A DNA stretch of 64,000 nucleotides from Syngnathus acus (lineage: Eukaryota; Chordata; Actinopteri; Syngnathiformes; Syngnathidae), in assembly GCF_901709675.1 (NCBI RefSeq), contig NC_051094.1, positions 12,456,501 to 12,520,500 on the forward strand, in the 5' to 3' direction. The notes below the pieces were generated by a model that was given only the letters and a program-made list of their open reading frames with translations, searched no databases and was not told where the DNA came from. Position numbers and translations under genes: made by a program. The stretch's first letter is position 1, and each line of letters begins with the position of its first letter. This document shows positions 26,501-41,900 of this stretch, piece by piece.

Positions 26501-29492
26501 AACACAAGGTAAAACGGCGCACAAGCTGATGGATGCGTTGAAGGACACGGACATCCTGCACTGGAAGCACAGCCTGTCGGAGCTGATTGAGATCAGCCTG
26601 GCTCAGACTACGTCCATATGGAGGATGTACGGCAAAAGGTTAGGCACAGTTGTGTGTGTGTGTGTGTGTGTCCATGTTTACATATCATTGTTTCCTGAAT
26701 AATAAGTTGACGTGATAAAGCCACAAATTTGTTTGCATATTGTTGAAATCTGATTTACCGACTTCAAGTTGTACTCATGGGTTTACATTACCCAGGGCTC
26801 TCATACACATTTGAAATGTTGTATGTAACAGATACAGTACGAATGATTTAAAGACCTCAATGACATTCCAACCCTTAAAGACGAATCATTTTATTCTATG
26901 TGCAGCACCATGGCTCTGCAGCAGGCCCAACTGCTTCTCCACATGAGCAGCTTGGAACCGGTCAATTACGGGGTCCAGCAGAACAACACTGAGGCTTTTG
27001 CTGTGGCTCTCTGCCATCTGGCTGAATTGCATGCTGAGCAGGTAGCACCGTGGAGCTTGTATACTGTACCTGTATGTCATTTGTGTCCTGTTGTATCTCT
27101 GGTAGTGGTTCACACACTACCTTGACTTGTGCTACAGGGCCTGTATGCCGCAGTTTCAGACATCCTCCAGCATCTGAAAGATCAGTTTCCTGCTCACACA
27201 CAGCATGCCAAGGTGTGTCCTTTCATCCATAAATCATTTCTCCACAAATCATGTCGTGCATTCAGCTTGTTTTGTTTTTTCTCCAATGCAGCTCTGGATG
27301 CTTTGTGATCTAAAAATCCAGTTTGAGCGGCACATGACTGAAGGAAAATACAATTTGGCCGAGCAACTGGTCACTTCCATTTCTGCTTTAAACAAAACGG
27401 AGGGTCTCTACAGGTAACATGAAGGGGCACGAATGATTGACAAGTTATTTTACCCAGATGGAGGTCTTATTCTTTTTTTGTTGTCATTGCCAGGAAAGTG
27501 CAAGTTCTAAAAGTTCTTAATCGAACCACTGAGGCTTACAGCATCTTGCAGCGATTGCAGGTGCACTGCGAGAAGACCAAATGCACAGAGATGATCATCA
27601 GGTAGAAAGACACTGCTGTATCACAAACCCTATTCCAATGGCAAATTATAAACGGAATGTGTGGCTTTAACGTTTCCTATCTTTAGAAATTCTGTGATAC
27701 ATTTGTCGGAGGAATGACCAGGTGTTTTGTCTCATGCAGAGTTATGCTTTGCACTGCTGAGCTCCACTGGGAGTCCTCTGGCTTCTCCACAGCCCTTCCG
27801 CTCCTCTTCCAAGCTTTAGCTCTGGCCCGACAGCACCACCTACAGTCGCTGGCCTCGGAAACCCTCCTTCACCTGACCTTTACGCAGGTAGGTCACAAAC
27901 TCATTTCCCCCCAAGTTGTAGTCATCTTAGCATACAACTGTTGTTTTTATTTCCTTATCACAGTTGATGTTGGGCGTACCTGAGCAGGCTCTTCTTGTCC
28001 TGCATGAAGCCATCGAGACTGTTCTGGCCCATGGAGCGCTGGTGGACAAAGGGCGCGCCCTGCTGCTGGCAGCTCGCTGTCACATGGCTGTTGCTGGATT
28101 TAGGCCAAATAGACAAGGGCAAGCAGGTAACACTGTGCCTTACACAAATTCCTATGTGAGAGTCTCTCTTCTGCCTCACACACCGTATTGAAAGTCATTT
28201 GAAGGTGAAGTCAAATGAAAAATGTTCTTTACCATAATATGTTCTACAATTAAAACTGCGTTTGTGGAATATGAATTAAGCAGCAAAAACCATCTATTTT
28301 GATCCATTTCATTGGATAGTCATTTTTTCATTTGCTGTCAACTGAAAATGACTTTACAGTACTCAGCTTGCCAACATCACATGACCAAACCCAGAAAACA
28401 GGTGATCCGTGATGGCCATTACCTGATTATTGTCAAGAAAATATTCAACCCCATTTCACCTTTAGTCTCTCTTTTCCTCCAATATCCTTGATGCCCATCT
28501 TAAGCCGCAGATTTGGCATACTAGTACGTGTTTCATGGGGCAAATCTGCGCTTGTTGATAACTGTGCTACCAGTAGTGATAGGAAAATGAAGCTTCATGA
28601 TGCTTCATGAACCAGTTGTATTTATTGAGCGCTCTAGATGGTACGACGTAGGGCAGAAAGCACACTGACTTGCCATTTTTTAAACCTGTTTTTTAAACCA
28701 ACAGTGCCATCTAGAGGAGTCAAAAAATACAACAAACGGTTAGTGAGACAAAAATGAAGCGTCATTTTTCCATTTCTAGCTACAGTACTAGTCAAGTACT
28801 ACTGGTGACATAAGAAAATTCTCGTATTTAAATCCAACACTTCACTAGTAGTACTCATAGTGTGCAGATATCAACTAGTGCAACTAGTTTACCTCACTAG
28901 TCATATTTTGTTATTCTACAATTATACAAAATTGCCCCTACTGAGAATAAAGCGTATAGTAGTGTTTGGACCTGTAGCTGCATAGCAAGGACATCTGGTG
29001 TGTAACACATACCTATTAGTTAAGCCTTGTGTTATTAGTACAGCACAATCATTTACTATTAAGATTTAATTGCATTCTACTTGGCACAAAGTGGCACGAG
29101 TAGTGGGAAATAGAAACCTTACTAGTAAGACACAATTATTCTACCAGTGTGCTGAAATGTCCTACGAGTGAGGACAGAGCCTACTAGTACGTGGACCTTA
29201 AGCTTGATATCAAGTGTATGGAATAAATGCCCCAAACAGTTTTCCCTAAGCGGCTGACTGTCTCCCAGCAGATTTGCATGTTGCGGTTTCAGCGGTGGAC
29301 ATGTTAAATGAGGCTGCAGTTTATTTCTCCAAACTGAACTGCAAGGGCCAACTACGAGAGGTCCACTATCTGCAGGCTCAGCTCTACCATTCTCTGGGAC
29401 AAACTTTACAACGCAACAAAAGTGCCATGCTCTTTCGCCTATTGGACCAGGAACTACAATCACCGGCACTGTCTCTCTCTATGCGCCTCTAA
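23571..29492 (+). CDS. anapc5: Anaphase-promoting complex subunit 5
   Basis: ANAPC5 is a structural subunit of the APC/C ubiquitin ligase that drives cells out of mitosis; it is a TPR protein of the platform that links the scaffold to the catalytic module. Seventeen coding exons join in frame with GT-AG borders: 23571-23768, 23831-23910, 23982-24091, 24175-24373, 24466-24532, 24613-24714, 24785-24975, 25049-25130, 25227-25319, 26457-26638, 26906-27041, 27138-27212, 27292-27413, 27494-27601, 27740-27887, 27964-28126, 29272-29492. They total 2277 nt, 758 aa; the human protein is 755. The start MASVHESFYFNPMMTNGVVH and the block HCRFGHYVQAGLVLQEAIRI are clear family matches. The N-terminal helical part is about residues 1-200 and the TPR superhelix runs from about 220 to the end. 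The linker around residues 165-205 is the least conserved part. No break or frameshift is seen. Confidence 0.97.
26650..26671. repeat. (GT)n microsatellite in anapc5 intron 10
   Basis: A run of about 10 GT units starting 11 bp after the donor of exon 10 (the donor is at 26639). It could affect splicing if it expands, but nothing shows that it does. Confidence 0.9.
28500..29215. repeat. ACTAGT-rich stretch, probable decayed repeat
   Basis: In the last anapc5 intron (1145 bp, much longer than most of the others) the hexamer ACTAGT or a one-base variant recurs about a dozen times. A direct pair, catactagtacgtg (about 28519) and cctactagtacgtgg (about 29182), bounds the region. This is likely a dispersed repeat into which the element at 28574 inserted. 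I could not assign it to a family. Confidence 0.4.
28574..28782. mobile_element. MITE-like element in anapc5 intron 16
   Basis: Imperfect inverted ends: the left 'tagtgataggaaaatgaagc' pairs with the right 'gcgtcatttttccatttcta', allowing a few mismatches. A second inverted pair, ctctagatggta / tgccatctagag, lies inside. About 209 bp, no coding capacity. It sits within the ACTAGT-rich part of the last intron. Confidence 0.55.
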
Positions 29493-29970
29493 CTCCCATT
29501 GGACAAATGACGTTTGAGCTTTGAAAGTAGCCTCAATTGGCCACTAGATGGCAGCAAGGCCCCGTTATGCTTGGTTCTCCTCACAGCCCCTTCACCTTGA
29601 ACAATTTATTTATATCAACTAAAGGAGAATGTGAATCACCTTTTGTTGTATTCCTGCTTAAATCAAATACATTAACCTTTCTATAGAAACAAACTATACC
29701 TCCACTTGTACCACTATGGTGTTCAAATAGTGTCCTTGTAGGTTGGAACAATGGCACAATGCTAAACATAACATGGTTTCAGAGCTTGCACCGCAACCGT
29801 AAGCCCAGGTATGGCAGACACTGTTAGATATGGTGAACGTTTGTCACGAGCTGTCATTCCTCTGTGATTTTTAGCTGCAGCCTTTTGATGAATGGAGGTA
29901 ATCTTACTGTTTCACTGGCCCGGATAATATTCACAGTCCACCAGGAAAATACCGATGATGAGTCCGCAGA

Positions 29971-30128
29971 AATAAATTGTGATTCTACTTGCAATGTAGA
30001 AAACCTGCCATGACATAACTAGACACAGTCTGGTTGCCACTTATCCTTGACACGCTCGCTGTGTGAAGACTGATAACATCAGCTATATTCTCTGACTAGA
30101 CATTGTCCCCCCCCCCCCAAAAAATAAA
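29971..30128 (+). terminator. Candidate polyadenylation signals of anapc5
   Basis: The first canonical AATAAA hexamers after the anapc5 stop are at 29971-29976 and 30123-30128, giving a 3' UTR of about 0.5-0.65 kb. A C-run lies just before the second signal. Which one is used cannot be told from sequence. Confidence 0.5.
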
Positions 30129-31333
30129 GATGTCGTTTTGTCATTTTTATTCATCTCATCTGTAAGATTTGGAGACCACTGGGAGTTCTTAACCAACACT
30201 ATATGAATGCAAATACTGTGGCCGACCTTTAATTCCAGGTACTTCATCTTACCAATTTTGAAAAATTATTTGCTTCAAATGTTGTGGTCACAGTTTTGGG
30301 GACTACCTCGTTTTTATTCATGTATGACTGTGCTACAGTGCATAAATTCATGATCCATTAAGGGATGCTTGGTTGAGTCTGATATGGAACTACTCAAGAA
30401 CCTGCAGGTTAAACCCATCAATCACTTAAGGAGTGAACCATTTCCCAACCTTCTCTGGGATTGCCTTACACACATACAGTCAGACTCATACATACTGAGA
30501 CATTAACACAATGCTCAGTTTTTTGGCTCTAAACACCAACACAATGGATTTGAAATGAAACAAAACTGCAGACTTTTAGCTTTTAATTAGAGGTGTTTAC
30601 AAGCAAATCAGTTGAACGTGTAGGAGTTACAACACTGTTTGCAGTCATGGAAAAAATTAGACCACCTTGTTTTAATGGCTCATTTGCAGTTTCAGTCTTG
30701 CTCGGACACAAAATGACCTATTCCCATGTTGGGAGCATATAATTGTCTAGAACTTGTTTAATTCAAGATTCTGGGGGAACCAGGAATCAAGCATCTGATT
30801 AGAGACGTGTCTTGATTCTTAAGTCCAACTAATATTGGTTAGCAAATCATTGAGACGGGGGCAGTTAACAGCAGGTAGCTTTTCATTTGAGTATGTTGTT
30901 ATTGTTTCATTCATTTAGTGCACCCATGCACTTCCATGAGTGAAAATAAAAATTCTATTACCTGTAGTAACTCCCAGCTATAATGGTGCAATAAATAGTC
31001 TCTTTGTTCCAATGTCTAATGAAAGAAGCAGGCTGACATTTTGGTGGGTAATGTATTCGCAGACAGTAAAATATTGCTTGTTAGTTTCGAGTTTTGATAA
31101 GCATCAAAATCCTGTCGATAAGCGACATGCATAAAATATTCCTGCTCTGAAGTCATCTAACGTGACTGCACTCTGCCGTGCTCCGTGTTAAATGTCAAGT
31201 GATCAACGTATTTGAAGCAATTAGTCAAGCAGCACCAACATACACCATGACAGATGCTTTCTACTTTTCAGAACGTTGTCATTGGAAAACAATGTGTGTA
31301 CGTATGTTAACCTTTCATTTTAATGTTTGTTCA
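30129..31333. other. Intergenic between anapc5 and ggt1, repeat-like
   Basis: No exon seen. The 30480-30900 part (ggctctaaacaccaacac ... atggaaaaaattagaccacc) has the look of a dispersed fish repeat, but I found no ends for it. Confidence 0.4.
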
Positions 31334-31938
31334 GGCAGCACTGTGGAAGTCTTGTTAGCACATCTGCCTCACAGCTTTGGCCCCTCCTGCGTGGAGTTTC
31401 CATGTTCTTCCTGTGTTTGTGCACTTTCTCTGGTATTTTCCCACATTCCATCCATCCATTTTCTGTACCGCTTGTGCCCACGGGGGTCGCGGGCGTGCTG
31501 GACCCTATCCCAGCAGTCATCGGGCAATAGGCGGGGCACACCCTGAACCGGTTGCCAGCCAATCGTAGGGCACACAGAGACTAACAACCATCCGCACTCG
31601 CACTCACACCTAGGGGCAATTTGGAGTGCTCAATCGGCCTACCATGCATGTTTTTGGGATGTGGGAGGAAACCGGAGTGTCCGGAGAAAACCCACGCAGG
31701 CACGGGGAGAACATGCAAACTCCACACAGGGAGGGTCGGAGGTGGAATCCCACATTCCCCTTAAGTTTATTTAAGACTTTGAATTATCTCAAGGTGTGAA
31801 TGTTAGTGTTAATGGTTTGTCTCGATTTTCCCTGTGATTTGAGCTGTCCAGTGTGTACCCCACCTCTCACCTAAAGTCAGCTGGGGTGTGCTCCAGCACA
31901 CCCACGACCTGAGTGAGTAGCTATAAGCAACATAGAAG
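31334..31938 (+). mobile_element. Old tRNA-type SINE split by a younger SINE
   Basis: The outer copy runs 31334-31438 (head ggcagcactgtggaagtc, then tgcgtggagtttccatg) and resumes at 31759-31938 (caaggtgtgaatgttagtg ... gctccagcacacccacgac). It is in the same family and orientation as the element at 21917 but is strongly diverged. The gap is filled exactly by an inverted younger copy. Confidence 0.8.
31450..31747 (-). mobile_element. Younger SINE inserted in the older one, 5'-truncated
   Basis: Minus-strand copy of the 21917 family, flanked by the 11-bp duplication tcccacattcc (31439-31449 and 31748-31758), which is part of the host SINE. It lacks the tRNA-like head and starts just after box B, as expected from incomplete reverse transcription. 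The match to the full-length copy is close, so the insertion is fairly recent. Confidence 0.88.
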
Positions 31939-32289
31939 GTATGTTGTTCATCCCTGAAGGGAAATTCTGTTTGAATCCTACTTTCAACATATACTTTATG
32001 TCGGTAGAATCACACAGAATCAGTTCAGACATGCAGGAAAGCAGAAATTTGCGGGTATGGTACCTTGCTGTAGGGCATTTCGACAGTGCTCATAAATAAT
32101 GATCTTGTTATCTATGTCTGGGTGTTGTGCAAACAAAGAAGTGTGAACATGACATATTTCGTCTTTGTGGTGTATTGAACTCAACTGTTTTTATTTACAT
32201 CTTACACAAGAACTTGATTGGACTTGGGGTTGGTATATGTCTGCTTTGTGACAATTTCCGGTGCTGCCACCATTTGCCTCCTTCGCCTA

Positions 32290-32580
32290 GAGTAAGTCAT
32301 ATTGAAGATTGTGGGCTGTCAAAAAGATGGTCCGTTCATCTTCAATGGCTTTGCAAAGAACATGTTTGTTGTGTCGAGAGCATCCTAAACGTGCTCGATG
32401 GGTGACCTACTGTAGATATCCGGTGACTATGCTGGTCATTCAAGACTGGGATGTTTGCAGCTTTCATGACTTGTGTGCAGGCAGATCCTTGCAACATGGG
32501 GAATATACATTTTCATGTTACAGTATGACATGATTGTGGATAATTGGCTCAACAAAGCGCCATTTTGTCACGGTTTGTCG
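32290..32580 (-). pseudogene. Dead Tc1/mariner transposase fragment
   Basis: Read on the minus strand, the frame gives PHVARICLHTSHESCKHPSL, then stops mixed with SPDIYSRSPIEHV and DALD. This is the order of the catalytic C-terminal part of Tc1-type DDE transposases (PHVAR ... SPDLSPIEHVWD). At least three stops and a small insertion show it is a fossil. No inverted ends were found nearby. Confidence 0.75.
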
Positions 32581-33142
32581 ATGCTTTCAAAATGGAATGA
32601 GACCATTTTTGATGGTGTGCTGAAATTCTTTGATTAAACATCTCAACAAATGAGCTCATGCACTTCAAAGTTGTTCTCCAAGTCAAGGCCTCACAATTAC
32701 AACGTATCAAACCAAGCCAATGCGACGATGCTGCCTTAGCTAGTTACTGAGGCTTTACCCCGTAACAGTCCCTAATGTCAAAATAAAATGTGCTTAAGAA
32801 CATAATTTCTTCTTGCTTAGTACTTTTCCAATCAAAATGAGATAACAAAATGATTGTTCACAATCTAAAAAGGGGTATTGGATGTATTTATTTAATGACA
32901 AATCTGGTCGCTAACAGCATAAAACAATGGATGTTTTATAAAAATAGATGTAGTTGTTTTCAGAATCAACAATACATAAACTTAACAGCTACTCAACTGC
33001 ATATAAAACATGTACAATTTATTGTAAATAAGTTAATTCTTCTGCTTGGGGCAAAGAAACAACATGGTTATTCCATAATCAGAATAACAATACAGATAAC
33101 AAATATCGGCAGACATGAAACAGGCAAACAACCTGAGATGTC

Positions 33143-33148
33143 TTTATT
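33143..33148 (-). terminator. Candidate polyadenylation signal of ggt1
   Basis: TTTATT on the plus strand is AATAAA on the minus strand, about 365 bp past the ggt1 stop codon. Further copies are at 33018-33023 and near 32885, so the 3' end may be heterogeneous. Confidence 0.4.
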
Positions 33149-33511
33149 TTATAAAAAGCAGCTGCTTGCAAGTCTGGTTTTTATAAACACTTGCAGTGTT
33201 AGATGGCTAGTAATTTATACAACATTCAACACTTAAAACAACTTTTCAATTTCAACTTTGAACATATTGTATAACTGCATTTAATATAATATCAGGATAT
33301 GAGATGCATATTCTGAAAATAGTTTTGAAACTAATTTGAATGGATTTGCATACTCTTCAAATCAAACAAGCGTTACTCATTTGTTCCAAATATTGAAAAA
33401 CGTCACCATGCTCTCCCATAACAACATCAATGCAGACATTTTATAGCAGATGCAACTTCTTACTTTACAGTAAAACAAAAAAGAAAGACATAAAAGGGTC
33501 TGGAACCATAT

Positions 33512-37381
<3,870 letters not shown>

Positions 37382-38020
37382 TTTCCTGCCATGTAAATTC
37401 AACAAAGACCGTTGTCAGACAGGATTTGGTGAGCGAGACAGGCCAAGAGAAGTTGGTTGTCATTAATACGTGTGAAATGATAGCAGAAGAGTTGTGTTAT
37501 TTTCTCAGCCATGGTTGCAATGTCACGGTCTATTTCGCTTATTCTGCTCTTATCTCACACCAATTGATATATGTTAGACAGCCCTGCCTGTATTTGTGAC
37601 GCAAGCTTCTCAACAGCACGTTCCCTTGTGGGTCACCTCATATTCTGTATTCCCTGTTTGCCTCTCCTCTCATGCTGCTGCGACTGCTGTTGGGGAAGAC
37701 TAATAGTTCTGCTGCTGCTGCTGCGGGCTCCTGCTCTTGCTGCTTTGATTGCGTCTGAATCTAATCACAATGGTCCTGTTCTGAATCTCCCAGGTTCAAA
37801 GTCTGCCACAGACATGCTAATAATCATTCACAGTAGACGAGTGGAATTCTGCATCTTTGCTACAAGTGACAAAAATCTCATTTGCCTTTGTGCATGCACC
37901 AGTGTCAAAGGTTAGGTCTGAAGTTTGCTTTAATTTCATTCTTTTCCATGACGTACTTGTATGTAAAGGATACACTGAGACTCGTGGAGCTGAACAGAAT
38001 TTCAGATTATACTTAACTTC

Positions 38021-38185
38021 CATCCATCCATTTTCCATACCGCTTCTCGGGGGTCGCTGGGATAGGTCCCAGCAGTCATCGGGCAGTAGGAGGGGGACAC
38101 CCTGAACTGGTTGCCAGCCAATCACAGGGCACACAGAGACGAACTACCATCCACACTCACACCTAGGGGCAATTTGGAGTGCTCA
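38021..38185 (-). mobile_element. Truncated SINE, same family as 21917
   Basis: Starts catccatccattttccatac (the reversed tail) and continues through tcatcgggcagtagg and gttgccagccaatcacaggg to aatttggagtgctca, then stops. The 5' half, with the polymerase III boxes, is missing. An internal deletion removes part of the 'cacgggggtcgcgggcgtgc' block. Confidence 0.85.
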
Positions 38186-38907
38186 TGTCTGGGGCAAATC
38201 TTGACTTGTGTCTCCTGTATGACGCCATGTGTTGAGCTTCAGAACGATACTTAAATATATCTGCAGGGCAATAAGAGTGGTGGTTACCCAGTCTGGGGCA
38301 AGTCTGGACTTAGATCTCCTGTATGACGCTTGCATATATTCATTCCTCTCAGAGCCAGAGGTTGAGCAGCACTATGTTTGTTTATGGACTTGGTTCGTCT
38401 TTGTACTAAAGCGGAAAAATAAAAAGTAAAATAATATAGCATTTTTTATTCTGTCTGTGATGACAGTTGTGTCGGGTGCGCACGGTAAATCTTTCAACAA
38501 CATAATCCTTCCATTTCAAATTGCATTTCACGGTGGTGGCGGGGCGGGATGGGGGGGATGCAAGCAAGTAGGAGGGACACGCATCGGGGTAAGCGTGCGG
38601 CGATTGGTCAGACGTTCCACGCTGCTCAAACCTAAACAGCAGCGTAAAAACAGCAGACTGCTCGTGATAAAGCAGCCAGAGCGTCGTGTCCTCCTTCATC
38701 CTCATCATCGCCGTCATCACCTACGCCTTAGGACGGTGGGCCACGTCAGAGTATAACTTCAAGACAAATCTACGTTTAAAAAAAAAAAAAAAAAAAATAA
38801 AGAGCGAGGGTGGGGGAGAAAGTGTTGTTGTTGTCGGCAGGAGAGACAGACGTCCAGCACGACGCCGTGCAAAAAGGAGGCTGCTGCTGCTGCTGGTGCT
38901 GCTGAAC

Positions 38908-38928
38908 ATGGGTCAGCCCTGCTGCTAA
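38908..38928 (+). promoter_or_regulatory. Short upstream reading frame before lrrc75b
   Basis: ATG at 38908 encodes MGQPCC and stops at TAA, 41 bp before the lrrc75b start. It follows a CTG-rich stretch (ctgctgctgctgctggtgctgctgaac). If transcribed as 5' UTR it would be a minimal uORF able to reduce initiation at the main ATG. Its codons could equally be untranslated. Confidence 0.35.
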
Positions 38929-38969
38929 TCCCGTCTGACTTGGAAGAATAACAACAAGGCAACCTCGGC

Positions 38970-41900
38970 ATGGGCTCCAGACTGAGTCGGCAGAACAGCT
39001 TGGACAATGAGAATTTCTCCAAAAAGCGACGCAGACTCCTCGATGTCGCGGCGGACGGCGACAGTCGAAGCGGCCGGGCAGGCGGGGACTTCCTCTTCGC
39101 CCTCATGCTTAAGACAGACAAACTACCTGGGATGCTACGTCGGACCAACCACAGCCCCTACATAAGACGGGTGGCGTGGATCAGGGAGATCCAGAAGCTG
39201 CTTCGCGATCGCAGGATGGAGCAGGCCACCGACGTGCTCAGATTACTGAGGAAGGTGAGGTGAAACACATGGGAGACTTTCGCAGACTGAGCCTGCCGCT
39301 GTCCCATTTTGGGCCTGCTATGTTATTGATGCAATTCAAAAGCAACAGATGGCCGGCCACCAGTCTTGGCCTGTAATGTTGCATTGATAGAATGACCTTA
39401 GTTATTATTACAATCGGACTCCACGCTCGGAATTGATCACATGCTTAAATGCCCATTAAGAATTCATTGATTATGTGGAGTTTATTGTAGGCAGGCACAG
39501 CACAGTTTAAATTTTGCTATATGAGTTCATGTCTGCAGTAATTTGTTTACATGTACTGGATTTGTGTTTTTAATGAAAGATATTCAATTACCGATAGCAG
39601 TGAATGAGAGTGATATATTGTTTTTGGAGCTCGCCCCAGGACAAGTGCTGTAGAACGCGAATGGATGGATGTTGTTGGCCTTACGGTAATGTAAGGTGTA
39701 TTTTTGTGTTTTGAGGTGAGGAACCAAATTTCTGATTTGAGGTGAAACCCAGCTGTATGAAACCAGTGTCACCATCTGATGTACCGTATTTTCCGGACTA
39801 TAAGGCGCACCTAGAAACCTAACATTTTCTCAAAAGCCGACAGCGCGCCTTATAGTCATATATATTATATGTATGGACCAAATTCCTAAATTTAAACTGG
39901 CCCAAAGCATTGTATCATGAAATCAATCATAAGTGGCCCGCTGAAGACTATGAATCATGAATCAAAAAGACTGTGGATCATTATTTTGTGATTATAAAGT
40001 AATTTGTTGCGTCTGAAGTTGAAATAAAAAAGATAAAATGGAGAATGGTTTGATTTGGATTAAAAATCTGACATGATGAATTAATGGTGCGCCTTATAGT
40101 CCGGAAAATACGGTACTGTGCACATATAGCCACCTCCTGATGTGATTATTGTTATCCAAAGTAGGTCACTGACAAGAGTGTGGTGTAGTAGACACATGGT
40201 CAAAGTGGCAGACACAGCATGTGACTCACCATGGCGGTCACTTTCACTCTCACCCACTCTCATCAAATGTGCAATGTTGATTTCAAAAAGGAAAACCTGC
40301 CATCCAAATCAAGAAATGCATCTTGGCCTTTAACCAGTTGCTTTTAACTGAGGACAGGTGTTTCCCAAAATTCCCTCACCATCATACCTCCCCTGTCCTC
40401 TCTTGTGTTGTCCTATTTTTTTCCACTCTTGTTGGCCATTTTTGACATACCCATTAGAGCAGACTTCAGCACTATACACGCTCCATAATAGCCTGCGCTC
40501 TTTGAAAAGAAGGTCACAGACAAGGAAATATGGAGCTGTCTCTACCCTTTTATACTGCTGTCTACAGTGATGTCGTGATGTGAAGTCATTGTCATTGGTG
40601 GTGACTTATCGAGTTCTCCACCAAATGGAAACATGTTATCTGCATAATCCGTCAAAGTATCAAACGCTTGGACCTTTATGGACACTGTTTCTGTCAACAT
40701 TTCGTGACATCTTGTAGCACGTTAAAACAATTAGCCTTTGTGTCTTTTGAGTCTAGTCATGATTTGTGTGTTGGCTTCAACGAGCATCAACACTAAAAGG
40801 CTTCACTAGCATCAAGAAGCGTGATTGTAATTTTGAATGAAAATGGTGGACTAATAAAGGACTATTCTGCATATTGTGTAAAGTATTCGTAGGAGCAAAC
40901 GAGCCCATTGTAAGATCATTCGCTTGGTTTCATCTTGTCAGACAATTGTGTGTTAATTAACATTCAAGTCTTGACACTGAAGATAGCCAAGTTTCCTTAA
41001 TTGAACCGAGGAGATAAATTGCCAAACACGCTCAATGAAGCTTGCATCCGCTTGAAAATCAAGATGCACCAGTAGTTACGCCCGAGTGCCCGTGCACACG
41101 CTATGAAGATAGAGCCCAATGAGTTTAGTGTTTGGATTCCATCTTTGCTGCCAGAGGTCGCATTCCACTTTTTTTCCTTTGGCTGGCCTATTTGGCCAGC
41201 AGTCAACCGGGAATCCAGCCATATAGTTCATCTGAGATATGTTTGAAATAGCTATTAAATTAGTCCCCTTAAACTTCAAATCAAATGCAGTCCTTGATGC
41301 CAGCTGATGGTGTTTACCTCCACTTGCACATTTAAAAAAATAAAACTATTATTTTTGTTTCCAAATCCATTTCGTTTGATTGCATAAAAAAGAACACATT
41401 TCTTTTCATAGTGAATCAGCCTTAATTGATTTAGCAAAACTAGAGCTCTGTCTGTCCTATCTCAAGAATATGGTAATTGTGAGTTTTAGTCTGTTGGTGT
41501 CATAAAATGGTATTTTTTTTAAATAATCAAACTCTCCCCAAGTTCTGTCTGTCTCCTTTTGCCCTTGTTAAAAGAAGAGGGCCGGTAACGTGAAACTGCC
41601 AGCCTCTCGCCGCAGACTTTTCAAGCTGTCTCTTGCAATCAATGCCCATTGTGCTGTCGAAAAAGACAATTGTTTGTGCCGGCATGTATCTGTGTCTCGA
41701 AGGCTTACCTCTGATTAAAGTTGCATGCGCCGCCCAAGTGCTTGTCATTGTAATTTGCTTCATTGGGGCTGCAGTGGTGGACTTGTTGACAAGGCCTAGT
41801 GCACAACCTGTTTTACATGCTGACTGCTCTTGCCTTACTCATTGCATTCATCTTGCATTCCATTTATACTTCCAATTAGTTTTGGGTGGAGTTTGCATAT

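Larger units (their letters stand above)
37382..38969. promoter_or_regulatory. Divergent upstream region of ggt1 and lrrc75b
   Basis: The two start codons face away from each other across 1588 bp. The lrrc75b-proximal part has an Sp1-type GC box (ggggcggg, 38541-38548), an inverted CCAAT box (ATTGG, 38603-38607) and a pure A-run near 38780. The middle is repeat-derived: a SINE fragment (38021-38185) and a duplicated 40-bp block (38187-38226 and 38291-38330). Promoters of both genes must lie in or next to this stretch, but the transcription starts were not located. Confidence 0.5.

Noticed and set aside
31320-31587. Overlapping open frames on both strands near 31.4 kb
   Set aside because: They read through SINE sequence; similar frames occur in the SINE copies at 21975 and 57907.
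37383-37405. Upstream extension of the ggt1 N-terminus (LNLHGRK before MEAK)
   Set aside because: The extension would need a TTG start; the first in-frame ATG is at 37381 and gives the usual short cytoplasmic tail and anchor.
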